Shown here: positions 1-7,951 of the stretch, in pieces | Layout: every line of letters starts with the position of its first letter | How positions within the stretch are numbered: the stretch's first letter is position 1 | Origin: Candidatus Pelagibacter communis | GTDB lineage: Bacteria; Pseudomonadota; Alphaproteobacteria; Pelagibacterales; Pelagibacteraceae | Reading direction: 5' to 3' | NCBI RefSeq assembly: GCF_001180185.1 | Contig: NZ_CVSS01000013.1 | Span: forward strand, 1 to 47,531 | DNA length: 47,531 bases | Position numbers and translations under genes: made by a program | Notes under the pieces: generated by a model | Seen by the model: only the letters and a program-made list of their open reading frames with translations | Told to the model about the DNA's origin: nothing | Database searches by the model: none

Positions 1-50
1 TAACCAATTTTGGTCTTAATGAATTGTGATTAGAAACATAATTCAAGATA
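1..50 (-). other. coaBC: Continuation of coaBC in the shifted frame
   Basis: On the minus strand these bases read without a stop, in the frame reached by dropping one A from the 8-A run at 57-64, as ...YVSNHNSLRPKLV. This matches the CoaB ligase section that usually follows the last residues of the interrupted frame. It is evidence that the downstream half of coaBC is still present and uncorrupted up to the window edge. Confidence 0.75.
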
Positions 51-965
51 TCAACATTTTTTTTCAAATTTTAATGTAAATTCTTCTTTTTTTTTTATTT
101 TAATATTTTTTTTCTCAGTAACTTTAAAATCTGAGACTGCAGCTGAAAAAACAGCTACGTCTACAGGTAAATTTTTTTGTGTCTCTTTAAACATTTCCTC
201 AGCAGTTTCAACCTTGATTAGATTGATTTCTTCATCAATTTTAAGGTTAGTAGGCCCAGATATTAACGTAGTTTGAAAGCCATTTCTTAAAAAAGATTTT
301 GCAATTTCATATCCTTGTTTTCCACTAGATTTATTTGTTATAAATCTTACAGGATCTATATACTCATGAGTTGGACCAGCAGTAACAAGCGCTCGATATT
401 TTTTATTATTATTTAAATTAAATAAATAATCATTCAATATCTTTATTATATCTTCTGGCTCAGTCATTTTTCCTTCACCATATTCACCACAAGCCATTTC
501 ACCAATTTCTGGTCCAATTATTTTGTACGAATATGATTTTAAAATTTTTAAATTTTCTTTAATAGAAGGGTGTTCCCACATTCGCACATTCATAGCAGGA
601 GCTAAAAATATAGGTTTATTTGATGCCAGAATTACAGTTGAGGCTAAATCCTCAGATGAGCCATTAGCAAGTTTTGCAATTGTATTTGCTGTTGCTGGTT
701 GTACTAGAACTAAATCTGCCCATCTAGATAAAGATATATGGTCCATTTCATTTTCATTTTCTGCATTAAAAAGTTCATCGTAAACTTTTCCTTGTGATAA
801 TGAGGTAACTGATAACGGTGTTACAAATTCTTTTGCATTTTTAGTCAAGATTGTTTTAATTTTACAACCATTTTTTTTTAAGATTCTTATTGTTTCAAGA
901 CTTTTATAGGCCGCAATACCTCCACAGATAATCAATAAAATTTTTTTGTTTTCTAAGTTTTTCAT
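51..965 (-). CDS. coaBC: Bifunctional phosphopantothenoylcysteine decarboxylase / phosphopantothenate-cysteine ligase, interrupted by a frameshift
   Basis: CoaBC makes 4'-phosphopantetheine for coenzyme A: CoaB joins cysteine to phosphopantothenate and CoaC, a flavoprotein, decarboxylates the product. Visible CoaC signatures are GGIAAYK (15-21), the conserved His76, PAMNVRMW (123-130) and the flap MACGEYGEGKM with Cys159. The CoaB half begins at TAGPTHEYIDP (195-205) and includes AAVSDFKV. The frame stops after 304 residues, whereas the family is about 400. Deleting one A from the 8-A tract (plus-strand T run 57-64) restores a convincing continuation, EKNVDILNYVSNHNS, through the window edge. 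The gene therefore extends beyond position 1 and is either a pseudogene, rescued by slippage, or a sequencing error. It is the last visible gene of ubiE-ubiB-coaBC, 8 bases after ubiB. Confidence 0.93.
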   Translation of the reverse strand: MKNLENKKILLIICGGIAAYKSLETIRILKKNGCKIKTILTKNAKEFVTPLSVTSLSQGKVYDELFNAENENEMDHISLSRWADLVLVQPATANTIAKLANGSSEDLASTVILASNKPIFLAPAMNVRMWEHPSIKENLKILKSYSYKIIGPEIGEMACGEYGEGKMTEPEDIIKILNDYLFNLNNNKKYRALVTAGPTHEYIDPVRFITNKSSGKQGYEIAKSFLRNGFQTTLISGPTNLKIDEEINLIKVETAEEMFKETQKNLPVDVAVFSAAVSDFKVTEKKNIKIKKKEEFTLKFEKKC

Positions 966-973
966 TTTACAAA

Positions 974-2542
974 TTAAAATACTAATAAGCCTATAATTAC
1001 AACAATTAATATCCCAATTATTGACTGATTTCTGAATGCAGTCATTTCTGATTTTTTATCATTTAAAGCAGTGTAAGAATTTGAATTTTGAGGTATTTGT
1101 CCACTTGCTAGATATGTTAAAGCTTGATTAGCTTTATCCATAATTTCAGGAAATTCTGGCAATCGTTTAATTACTTCAGATGTACTTTGAATTGTTTCAC
1201 TTATTGTGTTGAGTGGATCTTTTGTTTCTTTTAACCAGTTTTCTAAAACTGGTTTTGAGGTGGTCCAGATATTTGTATTTGGATTGAGTTTTCTTGCGAC
1301 TCCCTCAACAACCACCATAGTTTTTTGTAGCATCAATAACTGTGGTTGAGTTTGCATGTTAAATTTTTCTGTTACATCAAATAATTGTTTTAAGAGTTTT
1401 CCCCCAGATATATCTTTTACTGCTTGCCCAAAAATGGGCTCACCTATTGACCTCAAGGCTTGAGCTAAATCATCAATTGGAACATTTTTAGGTACTAATC
1501 CTGCAATTAAATGGACTTCAGCAACTTTTTTATAGTCTCTTTGTATAAACCCAAATAATATTTCAGCTAAAAATCTTTTACTCATTTTATCTAGTCTTCC
1601 CATTATTCCAAAATCTATAGGAACAATTTGACCATTATTATCTACAAAAATATTACCTTGATGCATATCAGCATGAAAGAAACCATCTCTTACTGCATGT
1701 CTTAAAAAATTTTGAATAATATCTTCAGCTATTTTACTTGTATCTATATTTCGTTTCTTAAGCTCCTCTGTTTCTCTAATGGATACACCATCAATCCAAT
1801 CAAGTGTCATAACGTTTTCGCTTGTGAAATTCCAATAAATTTCAGGAACGCGAAAACCTACGTCGTTTTTTGTATTTTGTGCGTATTCATTTGCAGCTGC
1901 AGCCTCAAATCTTAAATCCATTTCTAAATTAGTTATTTCTTTAAGTAAAAAAACTACTTCCACAAGTTTTAATCTTCGCGTTTTTTTAATTAATGATTCA
2001 ACTAAAAAAGCAAATAGCATCATGGCATCAATTTCTTCATTAAAAATCTTTTTGATGTCTGGTCTTAAAATTTTTATTGCTACATCTTTAAGAGTACCGT
2101 TATCATCTATTTGCGCTTTATGAACTTGAGCTATTGATGCTGCAGCTACTGGTTCACTTAAATTAATAATTGAGTTGAAAGTATTTTCACCTAAGTCTTT
2201 TCTGATTATTTCTTTTGCTTGATTAATTGAGAAAGGCGGCAGCTTATCTTGTAAGTTTTCTAATTTTTTTGATAACTCTTCCCCAATTATATCTGGTCGA
2301 GTAGCTAAAAATTGTCCAAGTTTGATAAAAGTTGTTCCCATGCCCTCCAATGCACTTGATAATCTTTCACCTTCATCTTGACTAGTAAGAGCTTGTTGTG
2401 TTCGAGAAAATGAAAAAGATAAAATTTTAAATAAAATTTTTATAACTAAGGGCGGACGATGAAACTTGGAGGTAATCTTTAGTATATCAGATTTAGCTAC
2501 TTTTCTTCCAAGTTTTAATAACGTGAATAGCTTTCTAATCAT
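974..2542 (-). CDS. ubiB: UbiB/ABC1/ADCK-family atypical kinase-like protein of ubiquinone biosynthesis
   Basis: UbiB supports aerobic ubiquinone synthesis as a membrane-anchored ATPase or protein-kinase-like factor. The sequence shows the family marks in order: the KxGQ motif in FIKLGQFLATRPD, the Ala-rich loop AAASIAQVHKA, a lysine in VAIKILRP, FEAAAANEY, the catalytic-loop equivalent HADMHQGNIFV, and the DFG equivalent in PIDFGIMG. A hydrophobic C-terminal segment (SIIGILIVVIIGLLVF) should anchor it in the inner membrane. I chose the ATG at 2542 (522 residues) because it overlaps the ubiE stop as TAATG; a TTG four codons upstream would add MEIL. The length is normal for the family. It sits between ubiE and coaBC in one operon. 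Confidence 0.95.
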   Translation of the reverse strand: MIRKLFTLLKLGRKVAKSDILKITSKFHRPPLVIKILFKILSFSFSRTQQALTSQDEGERLSSALEGMGTTFIKLGQFLATRPDIIGEELSKKLENLQDKLPPFSINQAKEIIRKDLGENTFNSIINLSEPVAAASIAQVHKAQIDDNGTLKDVAIKILRPDIKKIFNEEIDAMMLFAFLVESLIKKTRRLKLVEVVFLLKEITNLEMDLRFEAAAANEYAQNTKNDVGFRVPEIYWNFTSENVMTLDWIDGVSIRETEELKKRNIDTSKIAEDIIQNFLRHAVRDGFFHADMHQGNIFVDNNGQIVPIDFGIMGRLDKMSKRFLAEILFGFIQRDYKKVAEVHLIAGLVPKNVPIDDLAQALRSIGEPIFGQAVKDISGGKLLKQLFDVTEKFNMQTQPQLLMLQKTMVVVEGVARKLNPNTNIWTTSKPVLENWLKETKDPLNTISETIQSTSEVIKRLPEFPEIMDKANQALTYLASGQIPQNSNSYTALNDKKSEMTAFRNQSIIGILIVVIIGLLVF

Positions 2543-3246
2543 TAATATTTCCAACCACTATGAATTGATACGATTCCGCCAGACAAATTTCGATATGTAC
2601 ATTTCTTAAAGCTGTTTTTTTGCATTAAATTAATTAACTCTTCTTGATTAACAAAGTTCTTAATACTTTTGATTAAATATTCATATGGTTCTTTTTCACC
2701 TACAATAATATTTCCAATAATCGGGATTAATTTTGAATAGTTATTATAAATAAAATTTAAATTTGAATTTTCAATTTTTGAAAATTCTAAACATAAAAAT
2801 CGACCACCAGGTTTTAAAACTCTATAAGCTTCAGATAATGCTTTGTTAATATCCTTGGTATTTCTCAATCCAAAACTAATTGTGTAATAATCAAATGAAT
2901 TATTAGAAATAGGTAGTTTTTCTGCTGAGGCAATTACCCATTTAATATTTTTATAATTATATAACTTTTCTTTTCCCTTAGTTATCATGCCCTTATTTGG
3001 ATCAACACATGTGATTGACAAATTTTTTTTGGTATTATCTAAAAATAATTTTCCAATATCACCCGTGCCACACCCCACATCAATTAGATTGTTATTCAAA
3101 GAGGGATTCATCATATCAATCAAATTTTTCTTCCATATTCTATGTATACCCATAGACATAAAATCATTCATTAGATCATATTTACTGTAAACACGATCAA
3201 ATATGCCTTGAACTAAGCCTTTTTTGTTTTGAAGATATTGTTGCAT
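2542..3246 (-). CDS. ubiE: Ubiquinone/menaquinone biosynthesis C-methyltransferase
   Basis: UbiE is the SAM-dependent C-methyltransferase acting on the demethylated quinone ring in ubiquinone synthesis. The N-terminal segment FDRVYSKYDLMNDFMSMGIH is typical of the family, followed by the SAM-binding glycine motif LIDVGCGTGDIG, then SFGLRNTKD and GGRFLCLEFSK. At 234 residues it is slightly short but complete. It starts with ATG at 3246, 31 bases from the divergent mutM start, so both promoters must lie within that spacer or in the opposing coding sequence. Its TAA shares one base with the ubiB ATG (TAATG), which implies translational coupling and links two steps of the quinone pathway. Confidence 0.95.
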   Translation of the reverse strand: MQQYLQNKKGLVQGIFDRVYSKYDLMNDFMSMGIHRIWKKNLIDMMNPSLNNNLIDVGCGTGDIGKLFLDNTKKNLSITCVDPNKGMITKGKEKLYNYKNIKWVIASAEKLPISNNSFDYYTISFGLRNTKDINKALSEAYRVLKPGGRFLCLEFSKIENSNLNFIYNNYSKLIPIIGNIIVGEKEPYEYLIKSIKNFVNQEELINLMQKNSFKKCTYRNLSGGIVSIHSGWKY

Positions 3247-3277
3247 AAATAATTTTATACAATCAATATAGTATCAA

Positions 3278-4141
3278 ATGCCAGAATTACCAGAAGTAGA
3301 AATAGTAAGACAATCCTTGAATAAAAAAATTAGTAAAAAAAAGGTAAAAAAAGTTATTATTAGAAATAAGAATTTGAGAATCAAAATTCCTAATAATTTT
3401 GGAAAGTTTATTGAGAACAAAATTGTAAAAAATGTATCTAGATTTTCTAAATATTTGATCATTAATTTTCCAAATAATCAATACTGTTTGATTCATTTAG
3501 GAATGTCTGGGACTATACATTTCATCAAAAATAACGACAAAAAATATAAATCTAATTTAAGTTTTTATCATTCTCCATTTTTACCAGAAAAACATAATCA
3601 CGTTGAATTAATTTTTAATAAATTTAGAATTATTTACAACGACCCAAGAAGATTTGGTTTTTTTCAAATTATCACAAGTTTTAGTGATTTAGAAAAGAAG
3701 TTTGCTCACTTAGGGCCTGAACCATTTAACAAAAAATTTGATTTAAATTATTTTTATCAATATTCAAAAGGTAAAAATAAAAAAATAAGAGACTTATTAA
3801 TTGATCAAAAATTTGTTTCCGGTATTGGAAATATTTATGCTAATGAAATTTTATTCTTATGTCGAATTAAACCTTATAAAAAAATAAAATTTCTTAACAA
3901 GGAGAATTTTAATCAAATTATAATTAATTCAAAAAAAATTCTGAGTGAAGCTATCAATAAAGGTGGATCTAGTATCAAGGATTTTAAAAATACAGAGGGT
4001 GATAAAGGTGGTTTTCAAGATAATTTTAAAGTTTATCAGAGAGAGGGACTAACTTGTAAAAGATTTAGTTGTAGAGGTAAAATCATAAAAAAAAGAATTG
4101 GAAATAGATCAATTTTTTTTTGTAATTCTTGTCAAATTTAA
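3278..4141 (+). CDS. mutM: Formamidopyrimidine-DNA glycosylase
   Basis: MutM (Fpg) excises 8-oxoguanine and formamidopyrimidines and nicks the abasic site by beta/delta elimination. The mature N terminus PELPEVE supplies the catalytic Pro and Glu. FSKYLIINF carries the conserved lysine, HLGMSGT follows, and ISGIGNIYANEILF-type helix-two-turn-helix residues are seen in FVSGIGNIYANEILF. The C-terminal zinc finger has Cys260, Cys265, Cys282 and Cys285; the four-residue first spacing (CKRFSC) is the usual alphaproteobacterial form. Length is 287 residues. It is divergent from ubiE and lies 50 bases upstream of rpsT, which has its own promoter. Confidence 0.96.
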   Translation: MPELPEVEIVRQSLNKKISKKKVKKVIIRNKNLRIKIPNNFGKFIENKIVKNVSRFSKYLIINFPNNQYCLIHLGMSGTIHFIKNNDKKYKSNLSFYHSPFLPEKHNHVELIFNKFRIIYNDPRRFGFFQIITSFSDLEKKFAHLGPEPFNKKFDLNYFYQYSKGKNKKIRDLLIDQKFVSGIGNIYANEILFLCRIKPYKKIKFLNKENFNQIIINSKKILSEAINKGGSSIKDFKNTEGDKGGFQDNFKVYQREGLTCKRFSCRGKIIKKRIGNRSIFFCNSCQI

Positions 4142-4153
4142 ACAATTATTTGA

Positions 4154-4182
4154 TTGACCGACATAAATTCTCAAGCTATACC
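4154..4182 (+). promoter_or_regulatory. rpsT: Promoter of rpsT giving a near-leaderless mRNA
   Basis: A -35 box TTGACC (4154-4159) and a -10 box TATACC (4177-4182) are separated by 17 bases, close to the sigma-70 consensus. Transcription would begin near 4189-4191, and the rpsT ATG is at 4192, so the mRNA would have almost no 5' leader. The discriminator (CCTGCGC) is unusually GC-rich for this sequence, as in stringently controlled promoters. No Shine-Dalgarno is present, which fits. Confidence 0.7.
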
Positions 4183-4191
4183 CCTGCGCAT

Positions 4192-4452
4192 ATGGCTAAT
4201 ACAAAATCAGCAATTAAGAGAATTAGAAGAATTTCTAAGCAGACAGCAGTAAATAAAGTAAGAAAAAGCAGATATAAAATTGCTCTTAAAAAAATGAAAC
4301 TTTTAATTGAGAATAAAAAGAAGCAAGAAGCGCTAAAATTCTTGCCAAAATTGAATTCTGAACTGATGAAGATTGCAAAGACTGGTATAATTAAAAAACA
4401 GAATGCATCAAGAAACGTTTCTAGGATTACAAAGAAGATATCTTCACTTTAA
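4192..4452 (+). CDS. rpsT: 30S ribosomal protein S20
   Basis: S20 is a primary 16S rRNA-binding protein of the small subunit. The 86-residue product begins MANTKSAIKRIRRISKQ, is highly basic and predicted helical, and has the family's usual length. The reading frame is open further upstream to 4129 inside the end of mutM, but the ATG at 4192 matches the conserved S20 N terminus and sits just after a strong promoter, so the longer form is rejected. It stands alone between mutM and dnaA. The order rpsT then dnaA, near mutM, is familiar in Alphaproteobacteria. Confidence 0.97.
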   Translation: MANTKSAIKRIRRISKQTAVNKVRKSRYKIALKKMKLLIENKKKQEALKFLPKLNSELMKIAKTGIIKKQNASRNVSRITKKISSL

Positions 4453-4720
4453 GTTTAACACCTGTAGTTGATTCAACTTTAATGATACGCATTATGTATA
4501 TTAATCTAAAGAGGTTTAACTACATTTAGATTTAGTAAATAAATAAATTTATTTGATTCAATTAAAAATTTTACAATAACTGATTGCAGAATTTGTCTTA
4601 AAAAAAATTTTTAATTTAAAAAAAAATTTACACAATCCTAGATTACATTTTTTTTTGAATACAAAGAATTATTTCTTGCAAACATATCAATATGGTTTTA
4701 ACTGAGAGACTTCCTTAATT
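4453..4720 (+). other. AT-rich intergenic region upstream of dnaA
   Basis: This 268-base spacer is the longest gene-free stretch in the window. It holds an inverted repeat AATCTAAA/TTTAGATT (4503-4510 and 4525-4532, 14-base loop), a perfect 14-base palindrome AAATAAATTTATTT (4541-4554), and A/T tracts. No good DnaA box cluster (TTATNCACA) is seen; the best match, ATTTACACA near 4627, has two mismatches. It should contain the dnaA promoter and the end of the rpsT transcript. An origin here is possible but not supported by what is visible. Confidence 0.5.
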
Positions 4721-6142
4721 ATGAATAATATCTTTACAAATAAAAATTTAAAAAATTCAAAGGTTGAGAAATTAGATTGGAATTTTGTTCAAGCTCAGAT
4801 GAAAAATAAATTAGGCATAGAAATCTATGAGAGCTGGTTAAAAAAGATAAATTTTATAGAAGAGTTTAATAATTATATTATATTAGAAGTTCCCACTAGA
4901 TTTATAAGAGATTGGATTACTTCAAGGTATTTAGATCAAATTTTACAAATCATAAAAAGCTTTAAAAAAGATATAATTCGAATCGAATTCAAAATAGATG
5001 AAAAAAATTTGATTAATAATCCAGAAATTAGAAATAATTTAAATAATTTTAACAATAAAGAAAACGTATCTTTTATCAAAGACTCTTATCTTCAATACAA
5101 CAGGATAGATTCAAACAAAAGACTTGATAATTTTCTTACAGGTTCTAGTAACAGACTTGCCTATGAAGCCTCACTAAAAGTATCAGAAAATATTTCGCAT
5201 TATAATCCGTTATACATATATGGTGGAGTGGGCATGGGTAAAACTCATTTGCTAAATGCAATAGGATTGGAATTAAAAAAAAATAATAAAGTTATGTTTA
5301 TTTCTGCTGAGAGATTTATGTATCAATTTGTCAAATCAATTAAATCAAATGATATGGTTAGATTTAAAGATTATTTCAGAAACACAGATATTTTATTGAT
5401 TGATGATATCCAGTTTATGAATGGAAAAGAGGCTATGCAAGAGGAGTTTTTTCATACATTTAATGCATTATTAGATAAAGGATCACAAATAATAGTTTCA
5501 GCAGATCGTGCACCAAATAAATTAGCTAGAATTCAAGAAAGAATAAAATCTAGATTTTCAGGTGGTTTAGTTGTTGATATCCAAAGGCCAGATTTAGAAT
5601 TGAGAAAAAAAATAGTTGAACAAAAAACTGATGAACTAAATAAATTTTATTCTGATAAGGTAAAGATTTCTGAAGAAATAAAAGATTATATTAGCACAGA
5701 AATAACCGCCAGTATTAGAGAACTAATAGGATCAATTAATAGAATAATTTCATTTTCGAGAATTTATAATAAAACACCTAATCTTTCAGAGGTAAAAATC
5801 ATTTTAAAAGATTTATTAAATATGTCAGAAAATAAGGTTACTATTGATCTAATTCAAACATTGGTTTGTAAGTTTTTTAAGATAAGCAAAAATGAAATGT
5901 TGTCATCTAGAAGATCAAGATACTTGGTAAGACCACGTCAAACTGCTATATACCTTACAAAAATACTAACTTCAAAGTCATTACCTGAAATAGGTCGAGA
6001 GTTTTCAAATCGTGACCATACTACAATAATTCACTCTGTAAAAACTATTGAAAAACTTAAAGAAAAAAATCCAGAAATGGTAGAAAATATAAATAAACTC
6101 AAAAATCAAATATTATATAGTAATAGAGATAATGAGATTTAA
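4721..6142 (+). CDS. dnaA: Chromosomal replication initiator protein DnaA
   Basis: DnaA binds origin boxes as ATP-loaded oligomers and opens the duplex. Domain I is recognisable at the N terminus (WNFVQAQMKNKLGIEIYESW), followed by a poorly conserved Asn-rich linker. The AAA+ core has Walker A GGVGMGKT (168-175), Walker B LLIDD (about 225-229) and the sensor region SADRAPNKL. Domain IV carries the DNA-binding signature RPRQTAIYLTKILT and FSNRDHTTIIHSVKTI. Length is 473 residues, within the normal range. The ATG at 4721 has no clear ribosome binding site. The last 11 bases overlap dnaN, so clamp and initiator are probably coupled. Confidence 0.98.
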   Translation: MNNIFTNKNLKNSKVEKLDWNFVQAQMKNKLGIEIYESWLKKINFIEEFNNYIILEVPTRFIRDWITSRYLDQILQIIKSFKKDIIRIEFKIDEKNLINNPEIRNNLNNFNNKENVSFIKDSYLQYNRIDSNKRLDNFLTGSSNRLAYEASLKVSENISHYNPLYIYGGVGMGKTHLLNAIGLELKKNNKVMFISAERFMYQFVKSIKSNDMVRFKDYFRNTDILLIDDIQFMNGKEAMQEEFFHTFNALLDKGSQIIVSADRAPNKLARIQERIKSRFSGGLVVDIQRPDLELRKKIVEQKTDELNKFYSDKVKISEEIKDYISTEITASIRELIGSINRIISFSRIYNKTPNLSEVKIILKDLLNMSENKVTIDLIQTLVCKFFKISKNEMLSSRRSRYLVRPRQTAIYLTKILTSKSLPEIGREFSNRDHTTIIHSVKTIEKLKEKNPEMVENINKLKNQILYSNRDNEI

Positions 6143-7244
6143 CGTTAATCAACAGGATTTACAGCAAGCTTTAAATTATTGCCAAGGGATTATTGAAAAA
6201 AGAAGTACTCTGCAAATTCTCTCAAATGTTTTGCTAGATGTAAATAATACGCATCTGACAATCACAGCTACAGACCTTGATTTAATTTTTATTCATAAAA
6301 TTAAGAATATTGAAATTATTGAGGAGGGAAAAACTACGACAACTTCATCAATTATGTATGATATTGTGCGAAAATTTAATTCAGGAAATAAAATAAATTT
6401 ATCTTTGTCAGCAACAAATAAGTTACAGCTGGAGTCTGAAAAGTCAATTTTTAATCTTAATTGTATTAGTTCATCAGAATTTCCATTAACAGATGAAAAT
6501 TTTAACGATAATGAATTTTCTTTAAATTCAAAAAGTCTTTTAAAACTTTTAAATAAATGTAAATTCTCAGTTTCTAATGATGAAACAAGACATTATTTAA
6601 GTGGAATATATTTTCATCAAACCGAGGTAGAAAATAAACATTACCTTACTGCAGTAGCAACTGATAGTCACAGAATGTCTATTTCAAAGATAAGACTAGA
6701 TCAAAAAATTAATTTTGACCCTATAATTTTACCAAAAAAAACAGTTTACCAGCTTGTATCATTACTAGATAATTATGAAGGAAATGTAAAAATATCAAAC
6801 CTCAAATCAAAAATAAAATTTGAACTGGATAATAGTATTTTAATTTCGAAATTGATAGATGGTAAGTTTCCAAATTATATTCAAGTCATTCCAAAAAATA
6901 ATCAAAAAAAATTAGAAATAGATCTTAAGTTATTTTTAGGATCTGTTGATCGAGTTGCATCAGTATCATTAGATAAAAAAGATGGTGTAAAATTCAAAAT
7001 GACCAAAGATTCTCTTAATCTTTCAGTAAACAATACAAACAGTGGTGATGGAAATGAAACTTTAAGTGTTACGTTTGAACATGATTTGGAGATAAGTTTT
7101 AATTCAAGATATTTAATCGATGTAGCCTCTCAACTAGATGGAAAAAAAATTGAAATTTTTTTTAATGATACAGGATCACCTGCTTTGATAAAAGATCCAG
7201 GTGATTATGATAGTATTTATGTTGTTATGCCTATGAAGGGCTAA
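6132..7244 (+). CDS. dnaN: DNA polymerase III beta subunit (sliding clamp)
   Basis: The beta clamp encircles DNA and tethers polymerase III and other replication and repair proteins. The product (370 residues) begins MRFNVNQQDLQQAL, has the conserved LQILSNVLLDV and the ATDSHRMS segment of the second domain, and ends in VVMPMKG, matching the family's C-terminal P-M-R/K pattern that lines the partner-binding pocket. The ATG at 6132 overlaps the end of dnaA by 11 bases. Its TAA shares the tetranucleotide CTAA (7241-7244) with the TAG of convergent plsC. Confidence 0.97.
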   Translation: MRFNVNQQDLQQALNYCQGIIEKRSTLQILSNVLLDVNNTHLTITATDLDLIFIHKIKNIEIIEEGKTTTTSSIMYDIVRKFNSGNKINLSLSATNKLQLESEKSIFNLNCISSSEFPLTDENFNDNEFSLNSKSLLKLLNKCKFSVSNDETRHYLSGIYFHQTEVENKHYLTAVATDSHRMSISKIRLDQKINFDPIILPKKTVYQLVSLLDNYEGNVKISNLKSKIKFELDNSILISKLIDGKFPNYIQVIPKNNQKKLEIDLKLFLGSVDRVASVSLDKKDGVKFKMTKDSLNLSVNNTNSGDGNETLSVTFEHDLEISFNSRYLIDVASQLDGKKIEIFFNDTGSPALIKDPGDYDSIYVVMPMKG

Positions 7245-7942
7245 TTAAATTTGTCTAGTTCACTATAAATTTGATTTTGTAAATCATCTACAAACTTATC
7301 TTTTTCTATTCCGTAATCTATAAGAGGTAAAATGGAAATATTTATTTCTTTATTGGATTTTTTATAACCTGTTTTTGGCCATACATGACCTGAGTTAATA
7401 GCAACTGGCTGGCATGATACTTTTAATTCATCATAGATTCTGCCAACTCCTTTTTTAAAAGTTGTTCTTTCCTCTGGATTTACTCTTGTACCTTGTGGAA
7501 AAATTACTAATGGTCTATCAGTTTTTTCCAAAACTTTTTTTATATTATCAAAAAAACTTAAATTATCTTTAGTAATTTTATTTCTATTAATAGAAATTGA
7601 GCCAATTTTTTTCAGATACCAGCCAAATATTGGGATGTAAAGTAATTCTTTTTTCAAAACAAAAATGGGAGAATTAAAAATTGTTTGAAGATAAAAAGTT
7701 TCAAACATTGATTGATGAGAAGAAGCAATAAAGAATTTTTTATTAGTGTTAATATTTTCTATACCATGAACTTTTACTTTTACACATAAAATAATTTTTA
7801 AACAAAAACTTGCCCAGTAACCCATTAATTTGCCTCCGACTATTACAAATTTTTGTGGCAGAATTAAAGAGGGTAAAAATATTAATGATATAAAAATTAT
7901 TCCTGAAAAAAAAATACAAGAAAATAATAGATTTCTAAACAT
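7241..7942 (-). CDS. plsC: 1-acyl-sn-glycerol-3-phosphate acyltransferase family protein
   Basis: PlsC-type enzymes acylate lysophosphatidic acid to phosphatidic acid at the inner membrane. A hydrophobic N terminus (residues 3-30) is followed by SSHQSMFETF, in which the catalytic HX4D motif appears as HX4E (His76, Glu81), a variant found in many proteobacterial members. FPQGTR (148-153) is the substrate-binding block, with Gln in place of the usual Glu. Length is 233 residues. It is the last gene of argH-lptM-lysA-plsC, 9 bases after lysA, and is tail-to-tail with dnaN. The exact acyl acceptor cannot be read from the sequence. Confidence 0.88.
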   Translation of the reverse strand: MFRNLLFSCIFFSGIIFISLIFLPSLILPQKFVIVGGKLMGYWASFCLKIILCVKVKVHGIENINTNKKFFIASSHQSMFETFYLQTIFNSPIFVLKKELLYIPIFGWYLKKIGSISINRNKITKDNLSFFDNIKKVLEKTDRPLVIFPQGTRVNPEERTTFKKGVGRIYDELKVSCQPVAINSGHVWPKTGYKKSNKEINISILPLIDYGIEKDKFVDDLQNQIYSELDKFN

Positions 7943-7951
7943 TAATAAATT

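Noticed and set aside
4129..4191. Longer N terminus for S20 (21 extra residues)
   Set aside because: The extension overlaps mutM and a consensus promoter, and the conserved S20 N terminus begins at the ATG at 4192.
4453..4720. Possible origin of replication next to dnaA
   Set aside because: The region is AT-rich and palindromic, but no cluster of DnaA boxes is visible and the best match has two mismatches. Strand bias of genes around it is mixed. A GC-skew plot over the whole chromosome would decide.
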